Assembly (NCBI GenBank): GCA_914767715.1
Contig: OU612067.1
Coordinates: 34,322,162-34,386,161, forward strand
Reading direction: 5' to 3'
Origin: Membranipora membranacea
Taxonomy: Eukaryota; Bryozoa; Gymnolaemata; Cheilostomatida; Membraniporidae
DNA length: 64,000 bases
A program made the translations under genes and the position numbers. Below are positions 12,446-25,448 of this stretch, piece after piece. A model generated the notes under the pieces. It was not told where the DNA came from and did no database searches. It saw only the letters and a list, made by a program, of their open reading frames with translations. How positions within the stretch are numbered: position 1 is the first letter of the stretch; each line of letters begins with the position of its first letter.

Positions 12446-14254
12446 AGGTAGGAACATCAGAAGTATCTGTGGGAGCATCAGTGAGCAATTAGATACAGCC
12501 ACAGCCTCAGATCATATCATACGGCCACAGGCTCAATCAAGTCAGCTTAGTTTTTATTCAATACCAAAAATAGATAATTTATTGTCGGAGGATACTGGCG
12601 TTTAATTCACCATTTTTCTACATTTTTTGGCAATTCACAAAATGGTATTATGGCGCCTTAATATTTATATATCAATTTGTTCATATTTAAATAAATTTTG
12701 CAGATACATAATTGGATAATTTATAGATTTTTAATGGTTTTTTGATGAAAATTGAGAAAAAAATACTCATGGAAATGTCTCCGAAAATAGTAGAATAACG
12801 TGTGAACTTTAATGATTATGACATGATGCTCCCAGATATGGAGGAAGGGGGGGGGTTGCAATCAAATATTTCAAACTCATACTTACTTCCTTACAGCTAG
12901 AAGAATGATTTCAAGGCTTACAGTTGTACTAATTACTGATCAATTAAGCTTCCAGTGTCAATAATTTCGAGCGACTAAATGTAACATATTTTAATCAAAA
13001 CATTATTGGGGATACTTTTAGCTCCCCTTTCCATAATCTAGCTTGCAGAAGGGAGAAGCAAAAATTCCCTAAATGGATCAGCCGATAACATATCAGAAAA
13101 ATAGAGCAAGTCATAATAACATTGCTTATCATTGATCTTGGTGCGATACCAGAGAACAATGTGATGCTGACCTGGAATGCTGAGAGTGCTGAGGGATGCT
13201 TGTTGCACGATTCGACAAAACAACCCCCCCTCCCCCCCCCCCCCCGAAGAATTCTTGTTGAAAAGCACATGAGTACTTTTACACATAATGCACATGACAA
13301 ACTCTTCCAACACAAATTGGCAGCACAGTTTTCAGCCGAACAGCGTAAATGTGTCGAAAAAGATATTAGGATATTTTTAGTTGCCAATAAAAAGTCACAA
13401 ACTAGAAAAACATTTGTATTATAGTCAAGCCTACCTGTCCGTGACCAAATATACCATTGGATTTAAAACACACATTTCGTTGTAAAGCAATAAAATTAAT
13501 TTATGATAACATTCACTTCAATTCTTGAACCTACTGCCAACCCTGTCATAATTTAAGATAATTATTGTTCCAAATTATCCATACAGACTTATATTTAGTA
13601 GGCAGAGATATAAGGCAATTAGTTCTGATAATTGGGTGTGTCACGGTGACACTAATATATCATAATAATGAGCCTTATGACGTTATGTACTGTCGCTGTG
13701 TTACGCTATGATGACACTCAGTGCTGCCACGCAGTGATAAAATGACGTTAAGTGCTGTCACAGCTTTTAGATCCTGGATATCCATTAGGGTCTCTGACAT
13801 TTGTGCTCTTGTAAATAAGTCCTGCACAACAGGGCGCGGAAATAATGGGGCGAGATTTTTGGGGAATGGAAGTTTTGCTTAATAATATTCTCTGGCCGGT
13901 TTGAAAGACCGGTCAATACTGGTTGAAATAAGTGAAGTCATTTGTTGAGCAAATTCTATAACGATGATTACGTAAAATGAATGCTTTCAGAGCCTCTTCG
14001 TTGGTTACTTGCTTCAGTTGAGATAAAAATCTAAAACACGGGGAACTAAACGTTTTATCAGAGTTCAGTAACTAGTGTCACCCGGTTGACCCGGTCCCTA
14101 CCCATAAAAATACTTTAATAAAACATCCCTTTATAGCGTAATATACCTCTCTGATTTACACATTTATACTCCACATGTTACCTCTGGTCAAAATGTAGTA
14201 TCATTTAAAGTCATTTTTAGAAAATGTGATTGAATAATGGATGATTATTGCCAG
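12446..14254. other. 3' flank of the UBZ gene within copy A
   Basis: There is no coding exon here. aaataaa near 12690 could serve as a polyadenylation signal. A C-run lies near 13215-13246. Most of this stretch can be followed in copy B at 18816-20455. Confidence 0.5.
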
Positions 14255-14740
14255 ATGTGTCTGTGCTGTAGTGTCTGTGGTGTCTGTGCTCCTCTATGGA
14301 TGTGAAACATGGCGAATGACGAAAGTGGATATGAACAAACTGGATGTATTTCACATGAACTGCTGCCGTCGGATATTGAAAATATATTGGTGGTCCAAAA
14401 CTTCCAACTTGGACGTATGTGAACGCAGCAAGCAGAAACCAGTCTCTCAGCTCATAGAAGTTAGAAGATGGAGGTACTTAGGGCACAGCCTAAGGAGGAA
14501 GGAATCTCTCCCTCACACCAGTCTCAGGTGGGCCCCTGAGGGCACCCGAAGGAGAGGGCGACCCAATCAGACTTGGCGAAGAATGGCGCTCAAACAGGTG
14601 AAGGTACACAACATCAAGTCGTGGGCGGAGGCTGGCGAGATGGCGAGAGATCGAGAAAGATGGAAGGGAAAGGAGAAGGCGATTCTGGCGCAATATTCCA
14701 CTAGGAGTTCTGCAACATAAGTCAGGTAAGTCAATGCCAT
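14255..14740 (+). mobile_element. LINE fragment (C-terminal tail of a non-LTR retrotransposon polyprotein)
   Basis: The open frame 14241-14720 reads LLYGCETWRMTK...RRILKIYWW...RRWRYLGHSLRR...RRGRPNQTWRR, the tail that follows the reverse transcriptase in many LINE ORF2 proteins. Only this end is present. The corresponding place in copy B (near 20435) lacks it, so it entered after the duplication, or was lost cleanly from copy B. The frame's first codons are flanking DNA. Confidence 0.8.
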
Positions 14741-16500
14741 CTGTATAAAGCCAATATAAAAGGCCATTCATTTTGTCATATTAGAGTAAAGCAAAAAAAT
14801 ACATAAATATCATTCTATTGCATTTACATCAAACTCTCCGTCATAGCTTTAGGTTTTAATATGGTAATACCTCCAAAATAGAAAAGCTTGGATTAATTTC
14901 TAGTTCAGCGCCAAAAAAAGATATTGCAAAACACACTTTATGGATCTGCCATTGGAACAATCTTCGTCATAAGGGCTTTCAGTGAGTGGGGGGGGGGGGA
15001 GCAGGGGTGGGAGGAGAAAAATGGAATGTGTTACAGAGGAAGCACTTCAGCTATAACTGATAGATTAATCCTACGTCTGCTTGCCTAGTCTCACTGTATT
15101 CTTCATATGAGACGACCAGGCAGTGCTAGTCAAGAGATCCATATCAGTGTCTCTAGATTCATAACAGGAGATTCAATAATTAGGTACGGGGAAAGTTTAT
15201 ATGAATCCGGACATTCTGAAGAAACCAGGTTATTTATGAGTGCGATTATTTTCTCAACAGTAAGAAAAGTTGAAATCAGCACCCCTTCCCACTACCTAGC
15301 CCTGTCAAACGCTCATTCTTTGGCTACTACAACCAATGGCAAACACTATAATATATAAACTGAGGATTGCACCTCGTATCAAAGTAACCAGAGCCATCCG
15401 TATGTATCAATGTCTCCATGGTTAGCAAGGTTGATAGAATTGTCTACTACCTTTCATATCATCGTTGTTTACTCCACAAGCTATTATAGGCTTTTGGGTG
15501 ACAACGCAGCCAGAACAAAACATTTTATTACATAATTTATGGAAATCAAGAAGCATCGGCCAAATGATAGAAGGATGATGCCAATTAATACAAATATCTA
15601 CCGTCATGTATACTGTACGTTGTACGCAACTTTTTTTTTACACCATTTTATTTGGCAGAGAATTTCATCCAGGACAGATATTTTCCATAACGTGCCAAAG
15701 AAATTACGGCAAAATTTAAGGAAAAAAAAGTCAGAAAAAATAATAACCCTTTGTGTTCGAAGGATTGATTTATATACAAAATAGTAATGTCTTCACAAGA
15801 GGACATACAAACTGTTTGAAAAAATATAGCAAGAAGAAATCAAAATATTTTAGTAAAATATTACTTAGGTTTATTAAGCTGTCAAAACAAACATTGTTCA
15901 TCCATTAGCTAGCGTTTGGCTGATTTTTTTAGTACCTTCCAGCAGCAAATGACTCAACAATCAACATGCTGCAACATTTACATAAACTCTGTATTTAGTA
16001 CAGCGGGGTAAGAAGCTAGTCTTAGCATTTAAAACACAAACTACATGTATTTATATAATTGGTCACAGCTTATCAAACAAAACTGGAGGGGAAGTATTGA
16101 CATGGCATCCCGGCCAGCTGGTTTATAACTTCAAATATTCAACATGATGGACTTCGAACGATTTAAAAAATTTGGAAATAAATAATAAAGCTAAATTTGT
16201 TGTGGAGGCAAATTTTTCTAAATCTCGACATATTTAACAACTGAAATTAAAATTCTTATTTTGACCTACATATTTTCGGTGTTGCTATTTTGATTACTTG
16301 TACAAGAACTAATTAGTTGTTGTTGTGTTTCTCCCACATGACTTGTAATAGAACTCTACAGCAGTGTAGTTTTGTTCTCTGATTTAGCTCAGATTAAATT
16401 TGAATGGATGTTATTTTTATATTGTCCTCTATTCAACTAAAATTTCACACCACAGATTATTTTCCCTATTGCTTGTGATAAGGAAAGTAAACGAGGTAGT
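14741..16500. other. Rest of copy A, non-coding
   Basis: A G-run lies near 14990. The short frames at 15107-15358 and 15539-15784 are not conserved as frames in copy B. I see no gene. Confidence 0.5.
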
Positions 16501-17289
16501 ATTGATAGCGAAGCGTTCTGAGAAAACTGATCAGATTCAGCTACAAAATGGTTAGAGCCCTAATAACAATATTACAAGGAAGTGACTCTTACAGTTTTCA
16601 ATAAATCACAGCAAGTACATTGATCACAGTACAGCTCATAATACAGAGTTTGTCTTCAATGGGCTGCTAGCAAGAGGACAAGTGTACTGTTATCTGATTA
16701 CTAAAAATAAAGCCTGAGAAAAATTGAAAGTTTTAGTTACTGATTCCACTTATTTTATGTTCACATCTCGTCACCATAAGTTTAAACCTGGTGCTCAGGC
16801 TATTCAGTTGTTCAGACTATTTGGCTCAGATTCTTTGGCCTACAGACACTCACATACTCTACAGACACTCACATACTCTACAAAATAATGTACAGTGCAG
16901 CTGGCGCACAGCTGTCAAATTTTCACATCCTTTGTTTTAGAACATTTTATGATAACATCCTTGTCATCCTTTACTCTAAGGGGAGCAGCTCTATTTTCCA
17001 ATCATTGATATGATATGCACAGAAATTTCCAACCTCATCCATGCAGACATTCCGCTTGAAATATTTTTGTAGCAACATCAAGATGATGAAGTCATCATCC
17101 TTACTCTGTGATATACTGCCCTTATGAGATGAAGGAATTTCCCCTAAAAGCTAATGGGTCATATTATTTGAGGATATTGCATTTCAGATTTGACCTTTGA
17201 TTGGGTAAAGTTGCAATTTGAATAAACAAACTTAGAAAATGGAAGATCATTTGTTGAGTCACAATGGACCTGTTCTTCTCTTGTTACAG

Positions 17290-17882
17290 TTTTGGGGAAA
17301 GGCAACAATTCAAATATGGAAATGGAACAAACTTCCGCATGTGACTCAATTAGTGAAGATATACTGAGACTAACTAAACACGACCCTATAAATGGTTCAT
17401 CTCATGCAAGGACCAACAGTCACTCTCCTGCTAATGCGACTATGAGTCCAAGAGCCGCACCAAGAAGTCTCAACTCAATCCACCGCATGAGCCCGGCGCA
17501 GCGTAAAAGGCCAATGAGTGACATTGAGGTGAATCCTTCCTCACTAGAACCAACCGGAGACGAGAGCGCTCCTAGAGTGCTTAACAGAAACTGCCCGGCT
17601 TGCAACAGGCAATTTGCAGACAAACCAAATCAGACAAGCTTCGAGCAGCATTTTATAAACTGTGTAGATAACTTGTGTCATCAAGCTGCAGCCCAAAGTA
17701 AGTATACGCCTCTCAGGGTGGATCTCAATGCCAACCTCAAACTGCCTCAAACCAAACCACATAAAACCGAGGACACCTCACTAGACGAAAATAAAACATG
17801 CCCAGCGTGTGACATACAGTTACGTAGTGATACAGACCAGACGAGCCTTGAGCGCCACGTTTTCTTCACTCAAATTAACTGA
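17290..17882 (+). pseudogene. Duplicated UBZ exon, truncated by a LINE
   Basis: This is a copy of the third exon of the upstream UBZ gene, with the acceptor kept (tcttgttacag before 17290). The frame stays open from the acceptor through the first finger (CPACNRQFADKPNQTSFEQH) and most of the second (CPACDIQLRSDTDQ), then runs into LINE sequence and stops at 17880-17882, before the last zinc ligand of finger 2. Finger 3 is gone. The differences from copy A that change length are 9, 12 and 3 bases, all multiples of three. It could still be spliced as an alternative last exon of the gene at 9443, giving a protein with one complete finger, or it may be dead. Only RNA can decide. Confidence 0.7.
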
Positions 17883-18815
17883 TCATGTCTCTGTTCCTCC
17901 TTCAGCTACTGTTCAAAATCTTGGCGTGATCATGGACTATAAGTTAGATTTTCATGCTCACGTCAGTGATGTTCGAAAATCATGTTTCTTTCAACTAAAA
18001 CGACTTAAATCAATCAGAACCTTCATTCCTGAAAGCCAGTTTTCCACACTCATACATGCATTCATTACGAGCAGGCTTGATTTCTGTAACTCATTCTTCT
18101 ACGCATTACCTGACAATCTAGTCTCACGTCTCCAAGTCATTCAAAATTCCTGCGCCAACAAATGTATCACAGGTACAAACCACTATTCGTCAGCCACTGA
18201 AGCCAGGGTTAAACTGCACTGGCTACCCATCAGGTCCCGATCAAAATTCAAGTTATCAATCATGGCTCATAAAACCGTCCATCATCCCCATCTCATCCCT
18301 TCCTATACATTTCTCAATCTTTCACAACTTCTAAGCATGCCCGAACCACTCGTTTCAACTTAGCCAACACTTTTGTGAGCAATTTTAAATGTAGGCTAAA
18401 AACAGTGGGTGGTAGATCCGTTAAATCCACTTTACCAGATGTATGGAACTCCCTACCATCTTACCTTCGCGATCTCTCTTCAACCTCCTCATTTAAATCA
18501 CAGTTAAAAACATATCTTTTCCGGGATGCATATACCCCATATATTTAGGTTTTATAGTTGATTTTTAGGTGCTGGGCAGTGGTCACTTGTAGGTTTTAAT
18601 TATCTTAATTATCTCATCTTTCATCATTTTTTTTTCTCATCTCATTAATTATTTTTATGATAACAAAAATTTAATCAATTTTATTTATTTTACCAGCAGA
18701 CTTATTTCATAGCATATGTTTAACCTTTCATCAAATGTACAACGCTTAGAAATCATTGTTTTTAAACGATTTTATTAAGCGTTTCATAAATAAACTTTGT
18801 TATTATTATTATTAA
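17864..18815 (+). mobile_element. 5'-truncated LINE of the CR1/L2 type
   Basis: The coding part shows the end of the reverse transcriptase (VQNLGVIMDYKLDFHAHVSD, then FITSRLDFCNSFFYALPD, then KLHWLPIRSR). After a frameshift comes the usual tail (VWNSLPSYLRD, SSFKSQLKTYLF). It ends with a 3' region containing aagcgtttcataaataaac and an (att)n tail. The 5' end is truncated inside a UBZ exon, and roughly 340 bases of target, equivalent to 12265-12604 of copy A, are missing. Confidence 0.85.
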
Positions 18816-19146
18816 TGTGCCATTTTTCTACATTTTTTTTGGCAATTCACAAACAATACTGGTCATAAAATCGTATTATATTTTGATTCATTATGGCAAC
18901 TTGCATTTTATAGAAAAGTAAAGGACACTTTTTCTCAATATAAACCAACATTCTCTACAGAGTAGGATGACTTTTTAATTAGTTTATATATCAATTTGTT
19001 GATATTTAAATAAATTATGAATTATTTAATAGGTTTTTGATAGCTATTTGATGAGAATGGAGAGAAAAATATTCATAAAAATGTGTCCAAAAATAGTAGA
19101 ATATTGTGTGCACGTTTTTGATTATGATGGATTGCTCCCTGATATG

Positions 19147-19206
19147 GAGGGAGGAGGAGGAGGAGGAGGAGGAGGAGGAGGGGGAGGAGGAGGAGGAGGA
19201 GGGGGG
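19147..19206 (+). repeat. (GGA)n microsatellite
   Basis: About 20 units of gga with short G-runs, inside copy B. Copy A has a short G-run at the same place (near 12847), so it has expanded or shrunk since the duplication. Confidence 0.9.
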
Positions 19207-20931
19207 TGTGATCAAATACTAACTTCTAGAAGAACTAGAAGAATGATCTCAAGGCTTACAACTGTACAAATCACTGATCAATTAAACGTCCAGTGTCAAT
19301 TATTTGGAGATCAAGCTACGAAATGTTACATATTTTAATCAAAACATTATTGGGGAAACTTTTAGCTCCCCTTTTCATTATCCAGCTCGCAGAAGGGAGA
19401 AGCAAAAATTCCCTAAATTGATCGGCTGATAAGAATATCAGAAAAAACAAGACCAAGTCATAATAAGATTGCATAGCATTTATCTTGGTGCGCTGCCAGA
19501 CTTCCGAGAAGAATGCGCTGCTGACCTGGAATGCTGAGGGATGTTGTTGCACGTTTTGAAAGAGCCCCCGAAGCATTCTTGTTCAAAAGCATCACAAGTA
19601 CTTTTTCACATAATGCGCATGACAAACTCTTTCAACATAAATTGGGAGCGCAGTTTTCATCCCCTAACAATGTAGAAACGATATTGAGACAATTGCAGTT
19701 GCCAATTAAGAGCTACATGATCTTGTGAGATCAGAAATTAGAAAATTATTACAGTCGAGCCTTCTATCATTGGATATAAAAAACACGCATTTGGTTGTAA
19801 AGCAATAAAATGAATTTATGATAACATTCACTTCAATTCTTGAACCTACTGCCAACCTTGTCATAATTTAAGATAATTGTTGTTCCAAGTTATAGATGCA
19901 GGCTTATTTTTAGTAGGCAATATTGGACAATTACTTCTGATATTTGGGTGTGACATGTTGACACTGATCTATCCTGATAATTCCCTATGACATTATGCTC
20001 TAACACAGTGATAGGGTATGATGACACTCAGTGCTGCCACACAGTGATAAAATGACGTTAAGTGCTGTCACAGCTTTTAGATCCTGGATATCCATTATGC
20101 TCTCTGACATTTTTGTTCTGGTAAATTAGTCCTGCACAACAGTTATTTGTTGCACAAATTCTATAAGGGTGATTACATGGAATGAAAGTTTTCAGAGCCA
20201 CTTCGTCGGTTACTTGCCTTGATTGAGATAAAATAACAAAATTGAGGGGAATCAAACCTTTTATCAGAGTTCAGTAACTAGTGCCACCCAGTCAAACAGG
20301 TCACTACCCAATATCCCTTTATAACGTTATGTTGTCTGTCCTTGACTTACACGTTCCTGCTCCACATGTTTCCTCAGGTCAAAATGTAGGATCATTCAAA
20401 GTCATTTTTAGAATAGATCAAATAATGGATATAATTGCCAGCTGTATAGCTCAAATATAAAAGGCCATCTATTTTGTCATATTAAACTAAGCAAAAACAA
20501 ATTTATGAATATCATTCTATGCATTTACATCAAACTTGCCGTCATATAGCTTATGTTTTAATATGGTAATACCTCCAAAATAAAAAAGCTTGGATAATTT
20601 TCGAGTTCATCACCGAAATTCTTGTCTTGCAAACCACAGTTTATGGATCTGCCTCTGCAATCAATAATCTTCATTGACACAGCATGCAGTGAGGGGGATG
20701 GGGGGATGCTATGTGTAACCGAGTAGACTTTTTAGTTATGACCGATAGACTAATCCTACTTCTGCTGGTCTATTCAAACTGTATTCTTCATATGCGGTGA
20801 CCAGGCAGCTACTCAAGAGACACAGGGAGTCCAAATCCATTTCACTAGATTTATAACAGGAGAGTCAATAATAAAGGACGGGGAAATTTTGACCCTGTCA
20901 CGCTCACACAGCTACTTTATTTGGCTGCTTG

Positions 20932-21120
20932 AAAGAACTAATCCCCCCCCAATCTACAAAAGAACTAATCCCCCCCCAATCTACAAAAGAACTAATCCCC
21001 CCCCCCAATCTACAAAGGGCTAATCCCCCCCCAATCTACAAAGGGCTAATCCCCCCCAATCTACAAAGGGCTAATCCCCCCCAATCTACAAAGGGCTAAT
21101 CCCCCCCCCCAATCTACAAA
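20932..21120 (+). repeat. C-rich minisatellite
   Basis: About seven units of roughly 22-27 bases of the form 'ggctaatccccccccaatct', with variable C-run length. I do not see it in copy A. Confidence 0.85.
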
Positions 21121-21459
21121 ACAGGTCTTAAGATAAGCTACTACTACCTATGGCCAACACTCTATAATATAAACAGAGGGTTGCTCTGCTCTCCGTATCA
21201 TATAACCAGAGCCATATGCGTATAGTTGTCTGCATGGTGGAGCAAGGTTGATAGAATTGTCCAACCACCTTTCATATCCCTGTTTTTCACTTCACACACT
21301 AATTGTCGGCTTTGGGATGACAAGGCAGCCAGAGAGAAAAATATTTTATTACATAATTAATGGAAATAGTGGTTGTTAACATTAAGGGCATCAATAGGAT
21401 TCGGCAAAATGATAGAGGGATAATGCCGTATTTTTCGGAGTAATCTCCCTTGATTATTT

Positions 21460-22127
21460 ACAGATGAGACCATACTTTCGCAAAGTTTTATATAAGCCAT
21501 AAAGGAAGCAGATGAGACCTTTTGCTGTAAAAACTCCTCGGTTTCTGCTAACTACTATTGATTTTTTTTTTCAGTAATCCAAAAATCTGACCTATATGCT
21601 GAAATAAAAAAGTATCGGAAAATCTTAATTTTTAATACAATTAAAATTAAATAATAATACATTAAATTATAAAAACCTTATCAATCTTAATGAAATTTGG
21701 TGTCAGGAAGGAAGGTGTCATGAGATATACAGCTAAATTTGTTTTGCAAAAAAATTCTATATATATATTAAGTTATTGTATTAAATATAGAATTGTTTTG
21801 CGTTACAATAGCATAAAATATATATGTCATTCTGAATTTTTTTCTGCAATCACTATTTTCAGGTTGGATTTATATAATATTCAAAATTCAAAGCCGGAAT
21901 ATTATTTATCTTTATTTTAATGATATATTTATTATATGATATAATATAATAAATATCAAATTATATTCGCAGTTAATTTTTGTCTCATTAAGTGGGTCAT
22001 CATAATCCGCCTATGAAATTACCCTCATTTTGTTTCTATCTTAATTTCCCTGGCTGCCAGACCAAAAAGTGTGATCTGCTCCAATGATAGCTTATATAAA
22101 AAAGTGCCAATTTATGGTCTCATCTGT
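21460..22127. mobile_element. AT-rich insertion bounded by 15-bp inverted repeats
   Basis: acagatgagaccata at 21460-21474 is matched by its reverse complement at 22113-22127. The block sits in copy B where copy A has no equivalent, so it behaves as an insertion. It may extend a few tens of bases beyond each inverted repeat. It has no transposase. The frame 21690-21920 is AT-rich and unconvincing. Confidence 0.55.
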
Positions 22128-22660
22128 TCAGCGCCCCCTATAATAAGGGACAACTCCTGACACAACCCCATTGTTTTATATCGTATTCAAACAAAGATCT
22201 TCCATTATGTATACTGTAACCTTCGGTTTTTTTGCTTTATTTATCCTGTCAAAACAAACATTGTTTATCCATTAGCTAATGAAACACCGATAAGCGTGTA
22301 ACTCTGACGCTTTTTTCACCTTCCACCAGCAAATGTCTCAACAATCAACATGCTGCAATATTTACATAAAAGCAACATTTAGTTCTGCAGAGGAAGAAGC
22401 TAGTCTTAGTATTCAGAACATAAACTACAAGTATTATGTAATTGGTCACAGCTTATCAAATAAAACTGGAGGGGAAGTATTGACATAACCTCAAATATTC
22501 AACATGGTGAACTTCAAACAATTTAAAAAAATTGTATATAATTAGTTCAGGTATACTTGCTGAGGAGGCAATTTTTTTTTGATCTCGACATATTAAATGA
22601 CTTAAATTAAAGTTCCTTATTCGATTATTTCCCTATTGCTTGCGATAAGGAAATCCTGAC

Positions 22661-25448
22661 TGAGTAGTACCTAGACTTTGTTTGTTGTTTGAGCACATTG
22701 ACTACTGTTATATAAGCTCATCGCTGCCCTTATTTGTTTGTTATACTAACTTCCTAGTCGCCCCTTCTCCCGATCACATGACGATGCTGATAGTGACTCA
22801 GTGTTTGAGAGGACTTCAACCTCTTTTTTCCTAGGCTTGTCATGCAGCTTATTTTTTGTTTTGGTTACCCCCTAAACAAAAAAATTAGTGCGTGACAAGG
22901 CTACTTTTTTCCAACACGCAGGACTGATTGATTATAAAATACCGTCCGTACACAGCTCAATAATTGAAACTGAATAGTTTCATTAAATGTTCTTTTAGGA
23001 AAAATATAGGTTTGTCTCATTTGGGTGCCTATCGTTCGAAAGTAGTGCAAATACTCTTACAGATATGGTTATTAGAATGGGGTTCAGTTCTCGAGTCTGA
23101 CTCAAACTGAGAACTCAATAAACAACACAGAGAAAGTCATCACTGCAACCAGATATCCTCTAGGAATGCAGGTATTGCCCTTTACCTAAAGCTTTTGATT
23201 GTTTTAACAGCTCCAAACTTAGATTTCCAAAAGCTATGTAAGCGAGTACATTAGCAAGAAGCTAATCCTCCCATTTGCATCAGCTGATCCTTTGTTCCGT
23301 TGTCAGAGGCTAACTCTAAGTTTTGTTTCATTTACCTCTACTCAAATTTTTCCTGCTGTATGCTCCAGTAAACCTTACCGGTACACCACCAGTTCTAAAC
23401 ATTAGAGCAAGGCTCAACTCACAACGAGATTTTTTGCATAATAAGGAAATGCGGCCACTCCACCGATAAGAAGAACTTTCTGCAAAACAGGTTTTCCCCA
23501 TTGTTTATATATATTATAACCTTGAACATGGAAAAATGCAACCAGTGACAAATCTTAAACTGTAGGTCACTATATCAGCAAAAGCAGGCTAAGGCTGATA
23601 AAAGTGCTCTGTCAGAGATATATGCAATATCCAGTAATCTGACAACACTAGAAAAATACCAGAAAAGCACACCTGTCACCCTCCCTGACAGGTGTGCTTA
23701 TCTCTATAATGACAGGTGACCCAAACATGACTGATTTTTGCAAAAAAAACAGAGGATGGTACTACCATATTTCCTAAGTTTGCCTTTAACTCCATAAAAT
23801 GCGGTAGTTGTACAAAAAAAATACATTCAGATGGCTCAGGCTAGTGTTCTCAGGCAAGGGATCGCAGAGTTATGGCGTAGAAGCATTGTTGCGGTTTTTT
23901 ATCTATCATTTCATGCAGGCGGCATTCGTTCAATTTAAAGTAAACATGTGATGTCATTACCTCTTACAGTACTTGATGATCATGGTGTATTTGAGATAAT
24001 AAGAAAAAAAAACAGACCATGATATTAATATAGAACTCACTTTTAAATGCACAATCATTACATCAACTACACAACATATGATAGAAATTTGGTATTATAG
24101 AAATATGGTACAAAAACTTTGATGGAAGAAAATCTGACCAGGTTATGAGACCATAGAGCACCATGAAGGACCTAGGGGCGGGTTAAGGACCTAGGGGTGG
24201 GGGTGTTCTACAAATATTATTTAAAAAAAAAGAAGACTTCAGCTGATAGCGATCATTCCGCACAAAATTGTCAACACTCAGGAGAAAAGAAAGAAGATTC
24301 AATTATATACAAAATGTTATGTTATATTCACAATAAAAAACACAACATAAACCATAAATATCCTGTGGGGCAATATATTTGTCAAAGTTCAAAGTCAAAG
24401 TTATTTTTGCTTGGAGAGATAATATAATATGTAATGAAGAATTTCAACCGGTCAGTACTGGTAGATCCTTGTGTCCTGTTACGTAGCGTCACCATGTCTA
24501 CTTACCCATAGAAACAGTATTATAATAGGATGCAACAAAAAATCATTATCCTTGTGGGGGATCTATTTTTGCCCAGTTTCCTTCTCAACAATAGACCTAT
24601 TTCGGGTTACACCCACAATGCATTGTTTTGTTATTTTAATTATTTCACAAATCAGGAGCTAAAATTCCGTTTGTAACGCACAGGGAGCAAAATAAGGTAA
24701 CAGGACATCAGAAATTTTATCTGAAAGGGAAAAAGAATGATTCCGACAAACTTTCATTGAAAGGACCCTTTTCCTGCAAAAACCAGCAGGCTTTACAAGC
24801 GCAGAGTCCGAGGCATGAAGGACGGGTAACTCCAATTAATTTTAAGGATATTAACTTGTGCATTTGATGTTTGTTGATACATCGACCCTGCCCATTGAAG
24901 ACAATGACCCAACCCCGTCATCCCACAAACTCCGCCCCCTGGCCAAATAGTCCCACCTCGTTAACACTGCTCATACTGCTATCTCACAATTGCTTTTTTT
25001 TAATCAATCCTTCTGTATTAATATGATTACTGGCTCAATGATAATACCAGACATGGTGGATGCTACAGGCTGACAAATTGAACCTTAACTCATATCTCAC
25101 AAACCATCTCAGCACCAAATTCTAATGAAAACATTTGAGCATTTCAGATGAGGAGCATTCAAAGTGATTGTTGCAAATTTTGGGGAAAACCAACAAATCT
25201 TAATTATAGAAGTTTGAGGTGAGAATATGTGATGATCACCACGGCATAGAATGGAGATGGTTATTACAGGTGGGCTGAACAGTAACACTGTATCCAGTCA
25301 GGGGATAAAAATAAGAAAAGTATCTGAGCAAAAAATCCAATACTTCCTGCACAAAAAATACTGGTCATGAATATAAGTCTGACAAAAAATATTACATACA
25401 GATCGCACCTCCCTCGCTGACGACGTTATGATATTCTGCACACCAATC
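22661..25448. other. Gene-poor stretch
   Basis: No exon I can support. It holds a small hairpin at 23665-23699 and several A/T runs. It separates the duplicated block from the 3' end of the SPNS gene. Confidence 0.5.
23665..23699. repeat. Short perfect hairpin
   Basis: aagcacacctgtca and its exact reverse complement flank a 7-base loop. The stem is 14 bp with no obvious extension, too short for a typical miRNA precursor. Role unknown. Confidence 0.7.

Larger units (their letters stand above)
10800..16500. repeat. Tandem duplication, copy A
   Basis: The sequence from attgatagcga at 10800 to about 16500 is repeated directly after itself at 16501-22660. Matching landmarks include: the intron before the third UBZ exon, the exon itself, the stretch starting 'ttgaacctactgccaaccct' near 13525, and 'caacaatcaacatgctgcaa' near 15955. 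Copy A carries the intact UBZ exon and a LINE fragment at 14255-14740 that copy B lacks. Confidence 0.88.
16501..22660. repeat. Tandem duplication, copy B
   Basis: Second copy of 10800-16500 in direct orientation, starting attgatagcgaagcg. Compared with copy A it lacks about 125 bases near its start. It has also gained a LINE (17864-18815), a C-rich minisatellite (20932-21120) and a block of roughly 700 bases with inverted ends near 21431-22160. Confidence 0.88.

Noticed and set aside
13122-13424. 100-codon frame crossing a long C-run
   Set aside because: The frame depends on the length of a homopolymer, is not preserved in the duplicate near 19500-19730, and has no family match.
19015-19338. 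Ser-rich and Gly-rich frames on opposite strands
   Set aside because: Direct translations of the (gga)n microsatellite.
23665-23699. Hairpin considered as a microRNA precursor
   Set aside because: A stem of 14 bp is too short and does not extend into flanking sequence.
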